From Clostridiales bacterium (lineage in GTDB: Bacteria; Bacillota; Clostridia; Christensenellales; Aristaeellaceae): a stretch of 64,000 nucleotides of DNA. A model generated the notes under the pieces. It searched no databases. It was not told the origin of the DNA and worked only from the letters and a program-made list of their open reading frames with translations. The position numbers and the translations under genes are program-made. Shown piece after piece: positions 26,571 through 35,256 of the stretch (positions are counted from its first letter, which is position 1; each line of letters begins with the position of its first letter). Where the stretch lies: the NCBI GenBank assembly GCA_016930575.1, contig JAFGGL010000003.1, positions 1 to 64,000 of the forward strand. The letters are read 5' to 3'.

Positions 26571-26896
26571 TCTCTATTGAAGAATTCGATAAGCTGGATC
26601 TCCGCATTGGCACGGTCCTGTCGGCGAAGCGGAACCGGAAGTCGCGCGACCCCGCCTTCGTGATGGCGGTCGATTTCGGCGCGGAAACCGGCGTTCGTAA
26701 AACCTCCGCGCAGATCACCGACCTGTACACGCCCGACGATCTGATTGGCAGGCAGGTCGTCTGCTGCGTCAACCTGAAGCCCATATACATCGGGAGCGTG
26801 AAAAGCGAGATGCGCGTGCTCGCCGCTCAGACCGCGCGGGGATTTGTGCTGATCCGTGCCTTAAAACGCATGGAAAACGACGCTGTGATCCGGTAA
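26567..26896 (+). CDS. csaA: CsaA-type tRNA-binding-domain chaperone
   Basis: A 109-residue single OB-fold protein of the tRNA-binding (EMAP/Trbp111) type. It starts like CsaA (FDKLDLRIGTV) and keeps the NLKPIYIGSVKSE loop that forms the dimer/RNA-binding face. CsaA of Bacillus is a secretion-related chaperone with tRNA affinity. It overlaps the methyltransferase gene by 4 bp. The next gene has its own strong promoter. Confidence 0.9.
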   Translation: MISIEEFDKLDLRIGTVLSAKRNRKSRDPAFVMAVDFGAETGVRKTSAQITDLYTPDDLIGRQVVCCVNLKPIYIGSVKSEMRVLAAQTARGFVLIRALKRMENDAVIR

Positions 26897-26918
26897 ACGT
26901 ATTTTTCATAAAAACGTA

Positions 26919-26968
26919 TTGACAAGCGAACAGAACGTGCTTATAATGTGAATGTGAATTCATATTCA
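26919..26968 (+). promoter_or_regulatory. Consensus promoter with a palindromic operator for the TetR gene
   Basis: TTGACA (26919-26924), 17-bp spacer, TATAAT (26942-26947). A 20-bp near-perfect palindrome (26949-26968), half-site TGAATxTGAA around a central TTCA, covers the expected transcription start. This is a classic autorepressor layout for the TetR protein encoded next. Confidence 0.85.
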
Positions 26969-26996
26969 TCGTTTTTACGGACGGGAGGCGCTGCCA

Positions 26997-27641
26997 TTGC
27001 CAAAGGACACGTTTTTCAACCTCAAAGAAGAGAAACAGCAGCGTATCCTGAAGGCTGCACTGCATGAGATCTCCGTCCACGGATACAACAAGGCCAGCGT
27101 CACCCGTATTGTGAAGGACGCAGGAATTGCCACGGGGAGCTTTTACCAGTACTTTGAGGATCTGGCCGATGTATTCGTCCATATCGGTCACCGCGCCGTA
27201 AAACTTAAGGGGCAGTATATGCAGCAGGAGCTGGAGAAGACCAGGAGCAGCAAACAAATCGATATGGAGAGCTTTATCCGCGCCATGTACCGGGGCGGGC
27301 TGCGCTTCGGGCTGGAGCATGAGGAGTACTTCCGCGCCGCGCAGAGCTTCCTGCAGCTTAAGGACACCGAACTGTACAACCGGATGTTCGCGGGCGTCGA
27401 GTTCAATGAAATTTATATCTGGATAAACCAGTTTGTCGGCGAAGCGGTCCAGCGGGGCGAGCTGCAGCAAGGTATCACAGTGGCGTTGTTCTTGCAGCTG
27501 ATCACCGGCATCAACACCACGATCATCGAATATCTGATCGCCGCAAAGCCCGGCGGGGAAATGAGCAAGGAAGACCTGGAAACGCTCTGCGATCTGGGAC
27601 TTCACATCCTGCTGCACGGCATCCGAAATAGCGATAACTAG
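26997..27641 (+). CDS. TetR/AcrR family transcriptional regulator
   Basis: A 214-residue repressor with an N-terminal helix-turn-helix (SVTRIVKDAGIATGSFYQYFEDL, residues ~34-56) and a variable ligand-binding C-terminus. I use the TTG start at 26997 because GGGAGG is correctly spaced (8 bases). It is 41 bases before a three-gene ABC exporter operon, so it most likely represses itself and that exporter by binding the palindrome at 26949-26968. The inducer is unknown but probably a toxic or signalling compound that the exporter removes. Confidence 0.92.
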   Translation: MPKDTFFNLKEEKQQRILKAALHEISVHGYNKASVTRIVKDAGIATGSFYQYFEDLADVFVHIGHRAVKLKGQYMQQELEKTRSSKQIDMESFIRAMYRGGLRFGLEHEEYFRAAQSFLQLKDTELYNRMFAGVEFNEIYIWINQFVGEAVQRGELQQGITVALFLQLITGINTTIIEYLIAAKPGGEMSKEDLETLCDLGLHILLHGIRNSDN

Positions 27642-27682
27642 CTTCCAATACGAACGACAGCAACGGTAAAGGAGACACAGCG

Positions 27683-28555
27683 ATGATTCATGTGAACAAT
27701 CTATCCTATTCCTACACCAGGGACGGCCGCTTTGCCGTCAAGGATATCTCGTTTGATATCAAAAAGGGCGAGATTTTCGGTTTTCTCGGGCCTTCGGGCG
27801 CGGGGAAATCCACTACGCAGGGAATCCTCACGGGGCTTTTGCAATTGCAAAAGGGCGACGCCGTGGTGGACGGGTACGATCTGCACAGGGAGAATAAAAA
27901 GCGCTTCAACCGCATCGGCATGAGCTTTGAGCAGTCCAACCTCTACGGCAAGCTGACTGCCGAGGAAAACCTGCGCTATTACGCCAAGCTCTTTGATGTG
28001 CCCACCCGCGATCCGCGCCAGCTGATCGACATGGTGGGGCTTGGCGGCAAGGAAAACATGAAAGCGGGCGCGTTCTCCAAGGGCATGAAGCACCGGCTGA
28101 CGTTTGCGCGCTCGCTCCTGAACAACCCTTCCATGTGGTTTCTGGACGAGCCGACCACGGGGCTGGACCCGGCGATCGCCGCGCAGATCAAGGATATCAT
28201 CCGCAAGGAATGCGATACGGGCGTCACCGCGTTTTTGACCACGCACAATATGTTCATCGCCGACGAGCTCTGCGACCGCGTGGCGTTCATCGTGGACGGC
28301 GAGATCAAGCTGGTCGACTCTCCCAAAGCGCTCAAGCTCCAGTACGGGCACAGGACCGTCGCCGTGGAATTCAAGGAAGACGGCGACGTGAAGAAGGAAA
28401 ACCTCGCCCCCGCGACCGGGGAGGGCAAGGCGCGCCTGAACCAGATCATCAACGACTGCGAGATCGTAACCATGCACTCCAGAGAGGCAAGCCTGGAGGA
28501 GATCTTCATCAAGGTCACCGGAAAGGGGCTGACAGCGGATGAAACTGTGGAATAA
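27683..28555 (+). CDS. ABC exporter ATP-binding protein
   Basis: A 290-residue ATPase: Walker A GPSGAGKST, signature FSKGMKHRLTFA, Walker B MWFLDEPTTGLD. The Q-loop is an unusual SFEQSNLYG. It is first in a TetR-linked exporter operon, with GGAGACAC before the ATG. Its last 17 bases overlap the first permease gene, implying coupled translation. Confidence 0.92.
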   Translation: MIHVNNLSYSYTRDGRFAVKDISFDIKKGEIFGFLGPSGAGKSTTQGILTGLLQLQKGDAVVDGYDLHRENKKRFNRIGMSFEQSNLYGKLTAEENLRYYAKLFDVPTRDPRQLIDMVGLGGKENMKAGAFSKGMKHRLTFARSLLNNPSMWFLDEPTTGLDPAIAAQIKDIIRKECDTGVTAFLTTHNMFIADELCDRVAFIVDGEIKLVDSPKALKLQYGHRTVAVEFKEDGDVKKENLAPATGEGKARLNQIINDCEIVTMHSREASLEEIFIKVTGKGLTADETVE

Positions 28556-29735
28556 CTACCTCAAGGAGCTGAAAATCGCTTCCCGCGGGTTCTATTTCTA
28601 CATGGAATTCGTCATGGCCGCCATCCTGCTGGTTTGCATCCTGCTGTTTGTGCCCGCGGAGATCATAAACGTATCGCAGGAGGCGATCTATGTGGATATG
28701 CCCCGCGAGACGCTGGACGCGATGCTTCAGCAGAGCTTCGGCGAGACCGGGCGGTATGAGCGCGCCGAGGACACCAAGGTGAAATTAAGTCCCGCGGACA
28801 TCGTGTATTACGACGAACAGACCGGCGAGAAGTTTGAAATGAGTTTCAGCGATAAAAAGACCCTGGAACTGGAGACCTGGTACTACTACAACGCCGCCAC
28901 CGGCGCCCATGAAAAAACCCTGTATATCACAGAGAGCATGGACGATCTGGTGCGCGTGGCAAAGGCCGAGAAATGGTATTCCACCGTCGTACAGGCGGGC
29001 GAAAACGGGCAGATGCAGTATAAGCTGCTGCTCTTCGGCTCGGAAAGTGAACGCTATCAAAACCTGATCTCCGCCGTGATGGACACGGAAAACTTACCCG
29101 CATTGACGCAGGCGGCGGACGACCTGGAAGTCGTCGCCCTCGGCACGGAAAACGTACTCAATAACCGCGAAAGCTATATGCCGCTTGCCATTGTGATCAT
29201 GAACGGATTGATGGGCATGCTCGTGGTGATCGCCTACCTGACGATTGATAAATCCTCCGGGCTGATCCGCGCGATGTCCCTTACGCCGATGCACACGCGC
29301 AGCTATCTTTTATCAAAGGTGATGGTCGTGCTTACGACCTCGCTGATCTCCTCGCTGATCATCACCGTACCGGTGATGGGCGTGCAGCCCAATTACCTGC
29401 TCTTTGTTTTGGTGGTTCTGCTGGTTGCCGCGCTTTCATGTATGCTGGGTCTGTGGATCGCGTCGTTCTTCTCCGATCTGAAATCAGCCTTCGGCGTACT
29501 GATCCTGTTCATGGTGATCCTGATGTTCCCGGCTTTGACCTATATCATCCCGAGCTTCTCGCCGCTGTGGATCAGGCTGATGCCGACCTACCCGATGCTC
29601 CAGGCCGTCAAGGAAACGCTGCTGCCCAGCCCCGATACGGGCTATGTGCTGCTGGCCTGCGGCGGGATGATCGTTGTTTCCGCGCTGTTCCTATGGTGGT
29701 CCGAGCACCGTTACAAGAAAAGTTTGGGGGTGTAG
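28539..29735 (+). CDS. ABC-2 type permease, subunit 1
   Basis: A 398-residue permease with one N-terminal helix, a ~190-residue extracellular domain (residues ~45-235), and five C-terminal helices, the architecture of YhgE/YadH-like ABC-2 exporters. The 17-bp overlap with the ATPase gene and 3-bp gap to the second permease indicate a heterodimeric transporter. Substrate unknown; TetR control suggests export of a harmful compound or an antimicrobial. Confidence 0.88.
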   Translation: MKLWNNYLKELKIASRGFYFYMEFVMAAILLVCILLFVPAEIINVSQEAIYVDMPRETLDAMLQQSFGETGRYERAEDTKVKLSPADIVYYDEQTGEKFEMSFSDKKTLELETWYYYNAATGAHEKTLYITESMDDLVRVAKAEKWYSTVVQAGENGQMQYKLLLFGSESERYQNLISAVMDTENLPALTQAADDLEVVALGTENVLNNRESYMPLAIVIMNGLMGMLVVIAYLTIDKSSGLIRAMSLTPMHTRSYLLSKVMVVLTTSLISSLIITVPVMGVQPNYLLFVLVVLLVAALSCMLGLWIASFFSDLKSAFGVLILFMVILMFPALTYIIPSFSPLWIRLMPTYPMLQAVKETLLPSPDTGYVLLACGGMIVVSALFLWWSEHRYKKSLGV

Positions 29736-29738
29736 ACC

Positions 29739-30743
29739 GTGAGAAAAGCATGGAGCGTTTTTCAGCGCGACCTGAAGATTTCTATCAAGGATCCCATGGC
29801 GATCTGGATGATCATCGCACCGATACTGATCGCGCTGGTCATCCTGTGGATCGCCCCGGGCATCAGCGAAACAACGGTGAATTTCGCTGTGGACGAGAAG
29901 CTGGACGCCGCTTATATCCAAACGCTTTCGGACTATGCCAGCGTGGAAACGCTGGACGGCGCCGACGCCGTAAACGAGCGCGTGATGCGCCGCGACGAGG
30001 TGATCGGGCTGACGCAGGGAAAGACCGGGCCCATACTCGTGCGGCAGGGCAACGAGACGGAAAACACCATGACCATAGCCAAGGTCCTGACCGCGATGGC
30101 AGTAACGGGCGCAACGGGGGGCGAAGCTAGCGGCAGCTTCGGCTTCCTCTCCTTCCGCGACGAGACCTCGCCCCTGAAACGCGCGCTGTCGATCACGCTA
30201 CTGATCATGATCAGCGTCATCACCTCAATGCTCATTTCGATGGGATTGGTGGACGAAAAGAACGACCAGACCATCAAGGCAGCCAATGTAACACCGATGA
30301 AACAATCCGTGTACGTGCTCTCCAAAAGCCTGATCGGGGTGCTCGCGCTGCTGTTTACCTCCGTGATCACGCTGTTCATCCTGGGGATCACCGACATCAA
30401 CTGGGTGCAGATCCTTATCATGATCTTCGTCAACGCCATGATCTCCATCATCGTCGCGTTCGTGATCGGCCTGGCCTCAACGGATTATATCGAGGCGGCC
30501 AGCAGCGTGAAGATGCTGATGCTGCCGATGATCGCCTCGGTGCTGGTGTACGAACTGACCGACCCCGTATGGCACATCACCGTCTGGTGGAGCCCGTTTT
30601 ACTGGGCGTACCGCGGGATCACCGAGATCATCTTGGGCACGGCGCAGTGGGGGAGCACGCTACTGTACGCCGGGATCATCATCGTCATCTCGGTCGTCGT
30701 ATTCTCGCTCTGTTTGAAACGAATCAGAAAATCGTTACAATAG
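29739..30743 (+). CDS. ABC-2 type permease, subunit 2
   Basis: A 334-residue permease with the same layout as its neighbour: one N-terminal helix, an external domain, and five to six C-terminal helices. GTG is used as start, directly after the stop of subunit 1. With the ATPase it should form a full exporter. Confidence 0.88.
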   Translation: MRKAWSVFQRDLKISIKDPMAIWMIIAPILIALVILWIAPGISETTVNFAVDEKLDAAYIQTLSDYASVETLDGADAVNERVMRRDEVIGLTQGKTGPILVRQGNETENTMTIAKVLTAMAVTGATGGEASGSFGFLSFRDETSPLKRALSITLLIMISVITSMLISMGLVDEKNDQTIKAANVTPMKQSVYVLSKSLIGVLALLFTSVITLFILGITDINWVQILIMIFVNAMISIIVAFVIGLASTDYIEAASSVKMLMLPMIASVLVYELTDPVWHITVWWSPFYWAYRGITEIILGTAQWGSTLLYAGIIIVISVVVFSLCLKRIRKSLQ

Positions 30744-30784
30744 AAACAAAGGAACTTGATCCACAACCATAAGGAGGTCTTTCT

Positions 30785-31021
30785 ATGGAAACCGGATACC
30801 TGGTCGGAGGCATCGCCTGCGCGGTCTACGGGCTGCTGTGCATCGGCATCGGCGCGCTCAAGCCCCAGGGCCTGATGAAGTTCGTCAAGCTGAAGCTCAA
30901 GATGTTCACAGGCAGCAAGGAACCCAGCGACAAGGCAACGATGATCACCTGTGTCGTCTTCGGTGTGATCGGGCTGGCCGCGGCTGTGCTGCTGTTCGTG
31001 CTCGGCTTCGTCAATATGTAA
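30785..31021 (+). CDS. Small two-helix membrane protein
   Basis: A 78-residue protein with helices at ~5-25 and ~53-76 and a basic loop (KFVKLKLKMF) between them. AAGGAGG precedes the ATG. It is 41 bases behind the exporter operon and may be co-transcribed as an accessory subunit. I do not recognise a family. Confidence 0.75.
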   Translation: METGYLVGGIACAVYGLLCIGIGALKPQGLMKFVKLKLKMFTGSKEPSDKATMITCVVFGVIGLAAAVLLFVLGFVNM

Positions 31022-31150
31022 TCAGCTCGTTCATAAGGCCCGATCTGCGGTGTCAGCTGCGGGATGGGAAGGGGCATCATTTACAAACGAGTAAACTCAA
31101 CCCCTTCCCACCCTTGCTTCCTAGCATCTCAGGCCTTCTGAACAAGCTGA
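31022..31150 (-). ncRNA. Long closed-stem structured RNA, copy A (raiA-type suspected)
   Basis: Read leftward, TCAGCTTGTTCA (31139-31150) pairs with TGAACGAGCTGA (31022-31033), a 12-bp closing helix. Inside are the segments GCCTGAGATGCTAGGAAGC, AAGGGTGG and CAGCTGACACCGCAGATCGGG, which recur almost unchanged at 43.1-43.3 kb within a closing stem of different sequence. A GAAGGGG / CCCCTTC arm holds a short GTTTAC / GTAAAT hairpin. Conserved loops plus changed-but-paired stems mark a functional RNA. The raiA identity is from memory and unverified. Confidence 0.65.
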
Positions 31151-31157
31151 TATCTTA

Positions 31158-31376
31158 ATGCCACACAGGGAAATAGTGCCGCCGCGCCGCATTTACGGCG
31201 GCCAGTTTTTACGTAAGTTTTATATCCGCTTGATTGCGGATTTACATAGCTGCGCTATGAAACAGCGTGATAGAGGATTTCCTTTGACCGTACCTGTCGG
31301 GGCCATGCGATTTGGACGCCGGCTCGGACAGGGTTTCGCGGGAGACATATATTTTATGTGTCTCTTGTTTTTTACG
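31158..31376 (+). other. Hairpin-rich intergenic stretch ending in a terminator
   Basis: Between RNA copy A and the zinc-ribbon gene lie several hairpins: GCCGCC / GGCGGC (~31181-31204), TATCCGC / GCGGAT, CATAGC / GCTATG, and CCTGTC-GGGGCC / GGCTCGGACAGG (~31293-31330). They end with GAGACA / TGTCTC followed by TTGTTTTTT (31341-31376), a rightward terminator. This may be the 3' end of the exporter transcript or a separate small RNA. Confidence 0.5.
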
Positions 31377-33351
31377 GCCTGTAATAATGGATGACGCGGG
31401 TGCAGACGCCGTTTGCGTCCAGGACGTATTGTAAATACATCATCTGGCTGGAGAGTGTGGTGGTGGAGTACTGCATGGTGCGCGTGCCGTCGCCGTTATT
31501 CAATATTACGCCGATGTCGGGGTCCGCGTAGTAAAGGTTGCGGCTGCCGTCCTGGTTTAGGGGCATGCCGAAGTCCTTAAACGCGGCGGTAATCTCCGCT
31601 TCGGCGGAGCCTACGCCCACGCCGCGCGGCGGGTTTGAAATGTTGCGGTTCATATCCACGCTTGCAAGCAGCCAGTCGTTGCCCGCCAGGATGAACACGG
31701 CCTTGCCCCAGCCGTAGCTCAGCTCCTGCGCCTGGCCTTCGTAGAACATATATTGGATATCCTCCGCCGCGGCCGGCTGGCCGAACTTGGATGTGAAGTC
31801 CGCGAGCAGCGTGATGCTCAGCGCGAAATCCCTGAACGTGTCCTCGCGCGAATACACGTCTTTGAGATAGGGGCTGACCAGAAACTTGTACCCGATCTCC
31901 ATCGTGGAGGAGCGCTTGCCGTAGCCGTTGACCACCAGCGCGCGCAGCGTGACGCGGCCCGTGGGTAAGGGGATGGGGGTTTCGCCGTCGAATATCGGGC
32001 TGATCTCGGGGTCGGGCTGCGAACCGTCGTAGGTGTAATAGAAGGTCAGATCGTCCTCCTTGGCCTTCTGTTCGTCGGTCTTGGAGCGATAATTTGAGGA
32101 TTTCGCGCCCGCCCGCAGCTTGACGGTTCTCAGCTTGCTGTACGTTCCGGGGGCCAGGTTGGCCTTTGGCGCCGCCGGCGCTGGATAGAACACCGTGTAT
32201 GTTGCCGAAAACTCGTCCGAATGCAGGTCCTCGATCACGCATACGGCGCGCAGCTTGAACGTGCCTTCTGTGATCCGTACGGAGCCGGTTTCAAGCATTG
32301 TGCCTTCCTCGGGCAGCGTCTTCCCGTCGTCCAGCGTGTAGTAGATATCATAGCCCTGCGGCGAGGTGAGCGCGATGTACTGCTCCAGTTCGTAACGGCC
32401 GGCCACCTGCTCGGCGTTGACCTCCGGCTTTTCGGGGATGAAGCTGTCGCGCTGGATGCGGAAGGTTTCCCTCCCGGTGTTTTCGTAGGCGGCGAGCATC
32501 AGATCCGCGGCTTCGGGATCGCGTTCCCGGCGGATCAGCAGCGCGATCAGCGCCGTGTAGGCTTCGGAGCGCGACGGGCTTACGGTTTCGATGAGGTTTT
32601 TATACACGGCTTCGGCCAGATCGTCCAGGTTGCTCAGCTCGTATACCGTCGCCAGCAGGTACAGGCCGTCGTAGTTCTCGGGGTCGAGGATGTCCGCGAT
32701 GCGAAACGCCTTGACGGCCTCGGTCATATCGCCCATTTCCGTATAGTCTTGCCCCACCAGCCAGTAGGTCTGCGCCGGAACGGTCAAAAACCGGTCCAGC
32801 ATCGCTTCCTGCTCCGTGCGCACGGTGGGGTCGTTGTTTGCGGCCAGCAGGATGTCCTCCTCGGTCGCCATAAGCACCTGTTTTCTGCCGGTGATGCGCT
32901 GGCCTTCGTCGGTGGTTTTCATGTATATAAAATAACCCGCGGCGGCCAGCACCAGAAGCGCAGCAAGGATCACAAGCAGCAGCATCCAGTTGAAGCGGCG
33001 GTTCTGCATGCCCTTCACTTTACGCCGGTCCGAGGTCACGTAGTGCGTCATTACGCTGCCGTGCACGGGTACGCCCGAGCGTGCCTCGGGACGGCTCAGC
33101 CCGTCGCCGGCCGCGTTCCTGCGGCGCACGTTGCGCCCCGATTCCGCCGGCAGGGGCGACATCTCATAATCGCCGTACTCGGGCACGCCGTCGCGTTTCT
33201 CGTCGGGCAGCGGCTGCGCCGTAGCGTCGCCCCGCCGGCCCTGGCGCATGCCGCGAACGCCGGGGTCGCCGTCCCGGTGCGCCATTTCGCCGCAGATGTC
33301 GCACATCACCGCGTCGTCGGGCAGGTAGTTGCCGCAGTTCTTGCAATACAT
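31372..33351 (-). CDS. Zinc-ribbon, membrane-anchored TPR protein with CHB_HEX-like repeats
   Basis: A 659-residue protein. It has an N-terminal zinc ribbon (CKNCGNYL...CDICG, residues 3-21), a polar linker, one membrane helix (~residues 120-145), and then an extracellular part. That part has tetratricopeptide-like helices (~195-300) followed by two copies of the chitobiase/beta-hexosaminidase C-terminal motif (YDIYYTLDDGKTLP and LTFYYTYDGSQPDP) and a C-terminal domain of unknown type. The start at 33351 puts the zinc ribbon first; the open frame extends 30 codons further without a ribosome site. Function unknown; a cell-surface structural or sensory role is guesswork. Confidence 0.82.
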   Translation of the reverse strand: MYCKNCGNYLPDDAVMCDICGEMAHRDGDPGVRGMRQGRRGDATAQPLPDEKRDGVPEYGDYEMSPLPAESGRNVRRRNAAGDGLSRPEARSGVPVHGSVMTHYVTSDRRKVKGMQNRRFNWMLLLVILAALLVLAAAGYFIYMKTTDEGQRITGRKQVLMATEEDILLAANNDPTVRTEQEAMLDRFLTVPAQTYWLVGQDYTEMGDMTEAVKAFRIADILDPENYDGLYLLATVYELSNLDDLAEAVYKNLIETVSPSRSEAYTALIALLIRRERDPEAADLMLAAYENTGRETFRIQRDSFIPEKPEVNAEQVAGRYELEQYIALTSPQGYDIYYTLDDGKTLPEEGTMLETGSVRITEGTFKLRAVCVIEDLHSDEFSATYTVFYPAPAAPKANLAPGTYSKLRTVKLRAGAKSSNYRSKTDEQKAKEDDLTFYYTYDGSQPDPEISPIFDGETPIPLPTGRVTLRALVVNGYGKRSSTMEIGYKFLVSPYLKDVYSREDTFRDFALSITLLADFTSKFGQPAAAEDIQYMFYEGQAQELSYGWGKAVFILAGNDWLLASVDMNRNISNPPRGVGVGSAEAEITAAFKDFGMPLNQDGSRNLYYADPDIGVILNNGDGTRTMQYSTTTLSSQMMYLQYVLDANGVCTRVIHYYRP

Positions 33352-33666
33352 TCCTAAAGCGCGCCTCGCATTCTGGTGTTCATGTAAACGCAGATACAAT
33401 CCCTGGGATACGTCGAAGGGCCGAAGCCCTTTGACTTTCAATCCGAAACCAGCGACATGTTATTGCGGCTGCTCCACTCCTTTGTCGTGTTGCAGCTACG
33501 CCATTCATTTCCTTCGGAAATTCGGTGGCTAGTCGGACGTTGTCCTCCCTTACGGTGGTTTCGGAACCTTGCATAGCAAGGATTCCTTACACCGAGACCT
33601 GGCCGTGAGTGAAACGAACAAGGTCGAGGTGCAACCTCGATAAAGTGGAACACTTTATCGAAGCGA
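33352..33666. other. Hairpin-dense 315-bp spacer
   Basis: No gene is evident here. There are at least five strong hairpins: AAGGGC-CGAA-GCCCTT (33416-33431), ATTTCC-TTC-GGAAAT (33507-33521), GGAC-GTT-GTCC (~33536-33546), GGTTTCGG / CCGAGACC enclosing CCTTGC-ATA-GCAAGG (~33551-33593), and TCGATAAAGTG / CACTTTATCGA (33638-33662). The density suggests a structured RNA, a leader of the zinc-ribbon gene, or a decayed repeat. Strand is undecided. Confidence 0.5.
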
Positions 33667-34350
33667 TCAGCACTCCGTAGATTTAGGCGATTGGTTGTTC
33701 ACCGGATGCCCGTTGATCTCCAGCTCGAATTCCTGCTTTAAAAACCGGGCGGCCTTCTCGCACATCAGGATACGGGGCAGGTAGATGTTGAGGTATTCAA
33801 GCACGGAACTTGTGTTGTTCATTGTCAGCGACTGGCGGATCACGCCGGTCTTGCGGTTGACGATCACTTCGTTTTTCTGGATGGCGAAATTCACGCGGTC
33901 GTGGATATCGTTTGGATCGGGCACGCCGCCGCGCACGCGGCTTTTATGCGCGTCCGATTTGTCCGCGATGATCAGCGCGGCGCTGACGGCGGAGGACGCC
34001 GTGCCGCTCTCCTCCTCGTGGTTGCCCACCGCGGTCACGATCTCCAGCGCGTCGCTGATCGACATGCCCGCCTCCCGGAGGATGGGGAACAGCATGATCG
34101 CGCCGTTGGGGCCGTGGTCTTGGCGGTTGATGGAATTGCCCACGTCGTGCACCCAGCCGGCGATGGCCGCCAGCTCGATCTCGCGCTCGGAGTAACCGAG
34201 CTGCTTTAATATGTTGCTGGCCGTGCGGCTGACGTAGCTCAAATGCCGCGGCCCGTGGTCGGTATACCCCAAAAGCTCCAGGTAGCGGTTGCCCGCCTTG
34301 ATCAGCGCGCGGATTGATTCGTTTTGTTTGATTTCGGCCAAAGTGATCAT
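33667..34350 (-). CDS. HD-domain phosphohydrolase
   Basis: A 227-residue HD-superfamily protein. Metal ligands are seen as HGPRH near residue 32, the HD pair in GWVHDVGN (~66-73), an HEE in NHEEESG and a later Asp in IADKSDAH. HD proteins hydrolyse nucleotides or cyclic dinucleotides; the exact substrate is not deducible. It lies 12 bases after the HEAT-like gene and is last in a leftward operon. It ends in a polar tail with a terminal Cys, and a large hairpin (33638-33662) follows. Confidence 0.85.
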   Translation of the reverse strand: MITLAEIKQNESIRALIKAGNRYLELLGYTDHGPRHLSYVSRTASNILKQLGYSEREIELAAIAGWVHDVGNSINRQDHGPNGAIMLFPILREAGMSISDALEIVTAVGNHEEESGTASSAVSAALIIADKSDAHKSRVRGGVPDPNDIHDRVNFAIQKNEVIVNRKTGVIRQSLTMNNTSSVLEYLNIYLPRILMCEKAARFLKQEFELEINGHPVNNQSPKSTEC

Positions 34351-34362
34351 ACGGTTCTCCTT

Positions 34363-35187
34363 TTACCTCATTTGCAGGCGCTGTACGGCGAGATAGGTCG
34401 GGTCGTCCGAAAAATCGCGGTAGGGCGCTTCGCCGCCGAGTCGTTCGATGGCGTTGCGGATCTCGATAAAATCGACGTAGGAAACGTCCCGGTCTTCCGC
34501 CGCCAAAAGCAGCGGCTCCAGCGCGCGCTCGTCCTCCAGCTTTCCCAGATAGCCCGCGTACAGCGCGCGCTTGTCCCCGCACTCCCTGAAACGGCGGACG
34601 GCGAAGCTAAATACTTCGTCGCCGCCCCCGGGCAGCGCCAGCACGTCCAGAAGCGCTTCTTTGCCCTCGTCGCCGACGGCGGCAAAGGCGATCCTCGCGG
34701 GAGCGAGCGCTTTTTCGCCCATCGCGCGCAGGCTTTCCAGCGCGCTGTCGAGCAGGTCTTCATCCTGCCCGCGCTCCGCCTGCCAGCGGATGTAGGTGAG
34801 CATCGGTTTGTCGCTGTTTAGTTCCCGCAGGACGTCGATCGCGTGCATCCGCGCCTCTGTGGGCGCGTCCCGCTTTTCGGCCAATCCGAGCAGCGCGTCC
34901 TCGTCCCCGAGCGCGGTCAGCCGGTTGAGCAGCGGATCGGGCACGGGAACGGCCTGCGCGATATAGTGTACAAGCAGGTCAAGCAACTCCTGCGCGTCGG
35001 TATAGCGCGCGAAATACCCGCCCGGCGTTTCGCCGTCCAGAAACGCTGCGGGTGTTTTAAGCCAGGTCAAATAGAACTCCGGCGCGGCCTCTTCCATGGC
35101 GTCGGCTGTCTTGTACTTATCGCGGTTTTCCTCTATCCAGCGGCTGAGCGCTTGCGCGAACGCCGCGTCAAAATCAATGAGTTTCAT
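34363..35187 (-). CDS. HEAT-repeat-like protein of unknown function
   Basis: A 274-residue acidic, Ala/Leu-rich, probably all-helical protein. Repeating helical pairs such as DEDALLGLAEKRDAP and DERALEPLLLAAEDRD resemble HEAT/PBS-lyase scaffolds. No catalytic motif is visible. It lies between hslO and an HD protein in a tight operon and may be a protein-protein scaffold. Confidence 0.7.
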   Translation of the reverse strand: MKLIDFDAAFAQALSRWIEENRDKYKTADAMEEAAPEFYLTWLKTPAAFLDGETPGGYFARYTDAQELLDLLVHYIAQAVPVPDPLLNRLTALGDEDALLGLAEKRDAPTEARMHAIDVLRELNSDKPMLTYIRWQAERGQDEDLLDSALESLRAMGEKALAPARIAFAAVGDEGKEALLDVLALPGGGDEVFSFAVRRFRECGDKRALYAGYLGKLEDERALEPLLLAAEDRDVSYVDFIEIRNAIERLGGEAPYRDFSDDPTYLAVQRLQMR

Positions 35188-35256
35188 CCGGTCTCCTCTC
35201 CGTGTCCGGGATTGCGTATCCTGTAAAATTCTCTCTTAATAACGCGATTCCCTGTT

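Noticed and set aside
23609-26896. Prophage or defence island around the KAP NTPase
   Set aside because: There is no integrase, phage structural gene, nuclease or attachment repeat; the flanks are transporters and csaA.
31161-31170. CCACACAGGG (reverse of CCCTGTGTGG) as a third copy of the 16.7/45.5-kb RNA
   Set aside because: Only the 10-mer matches; neither following hairpin nor the CAGAG/GACAA loops are present, so chance is likely.
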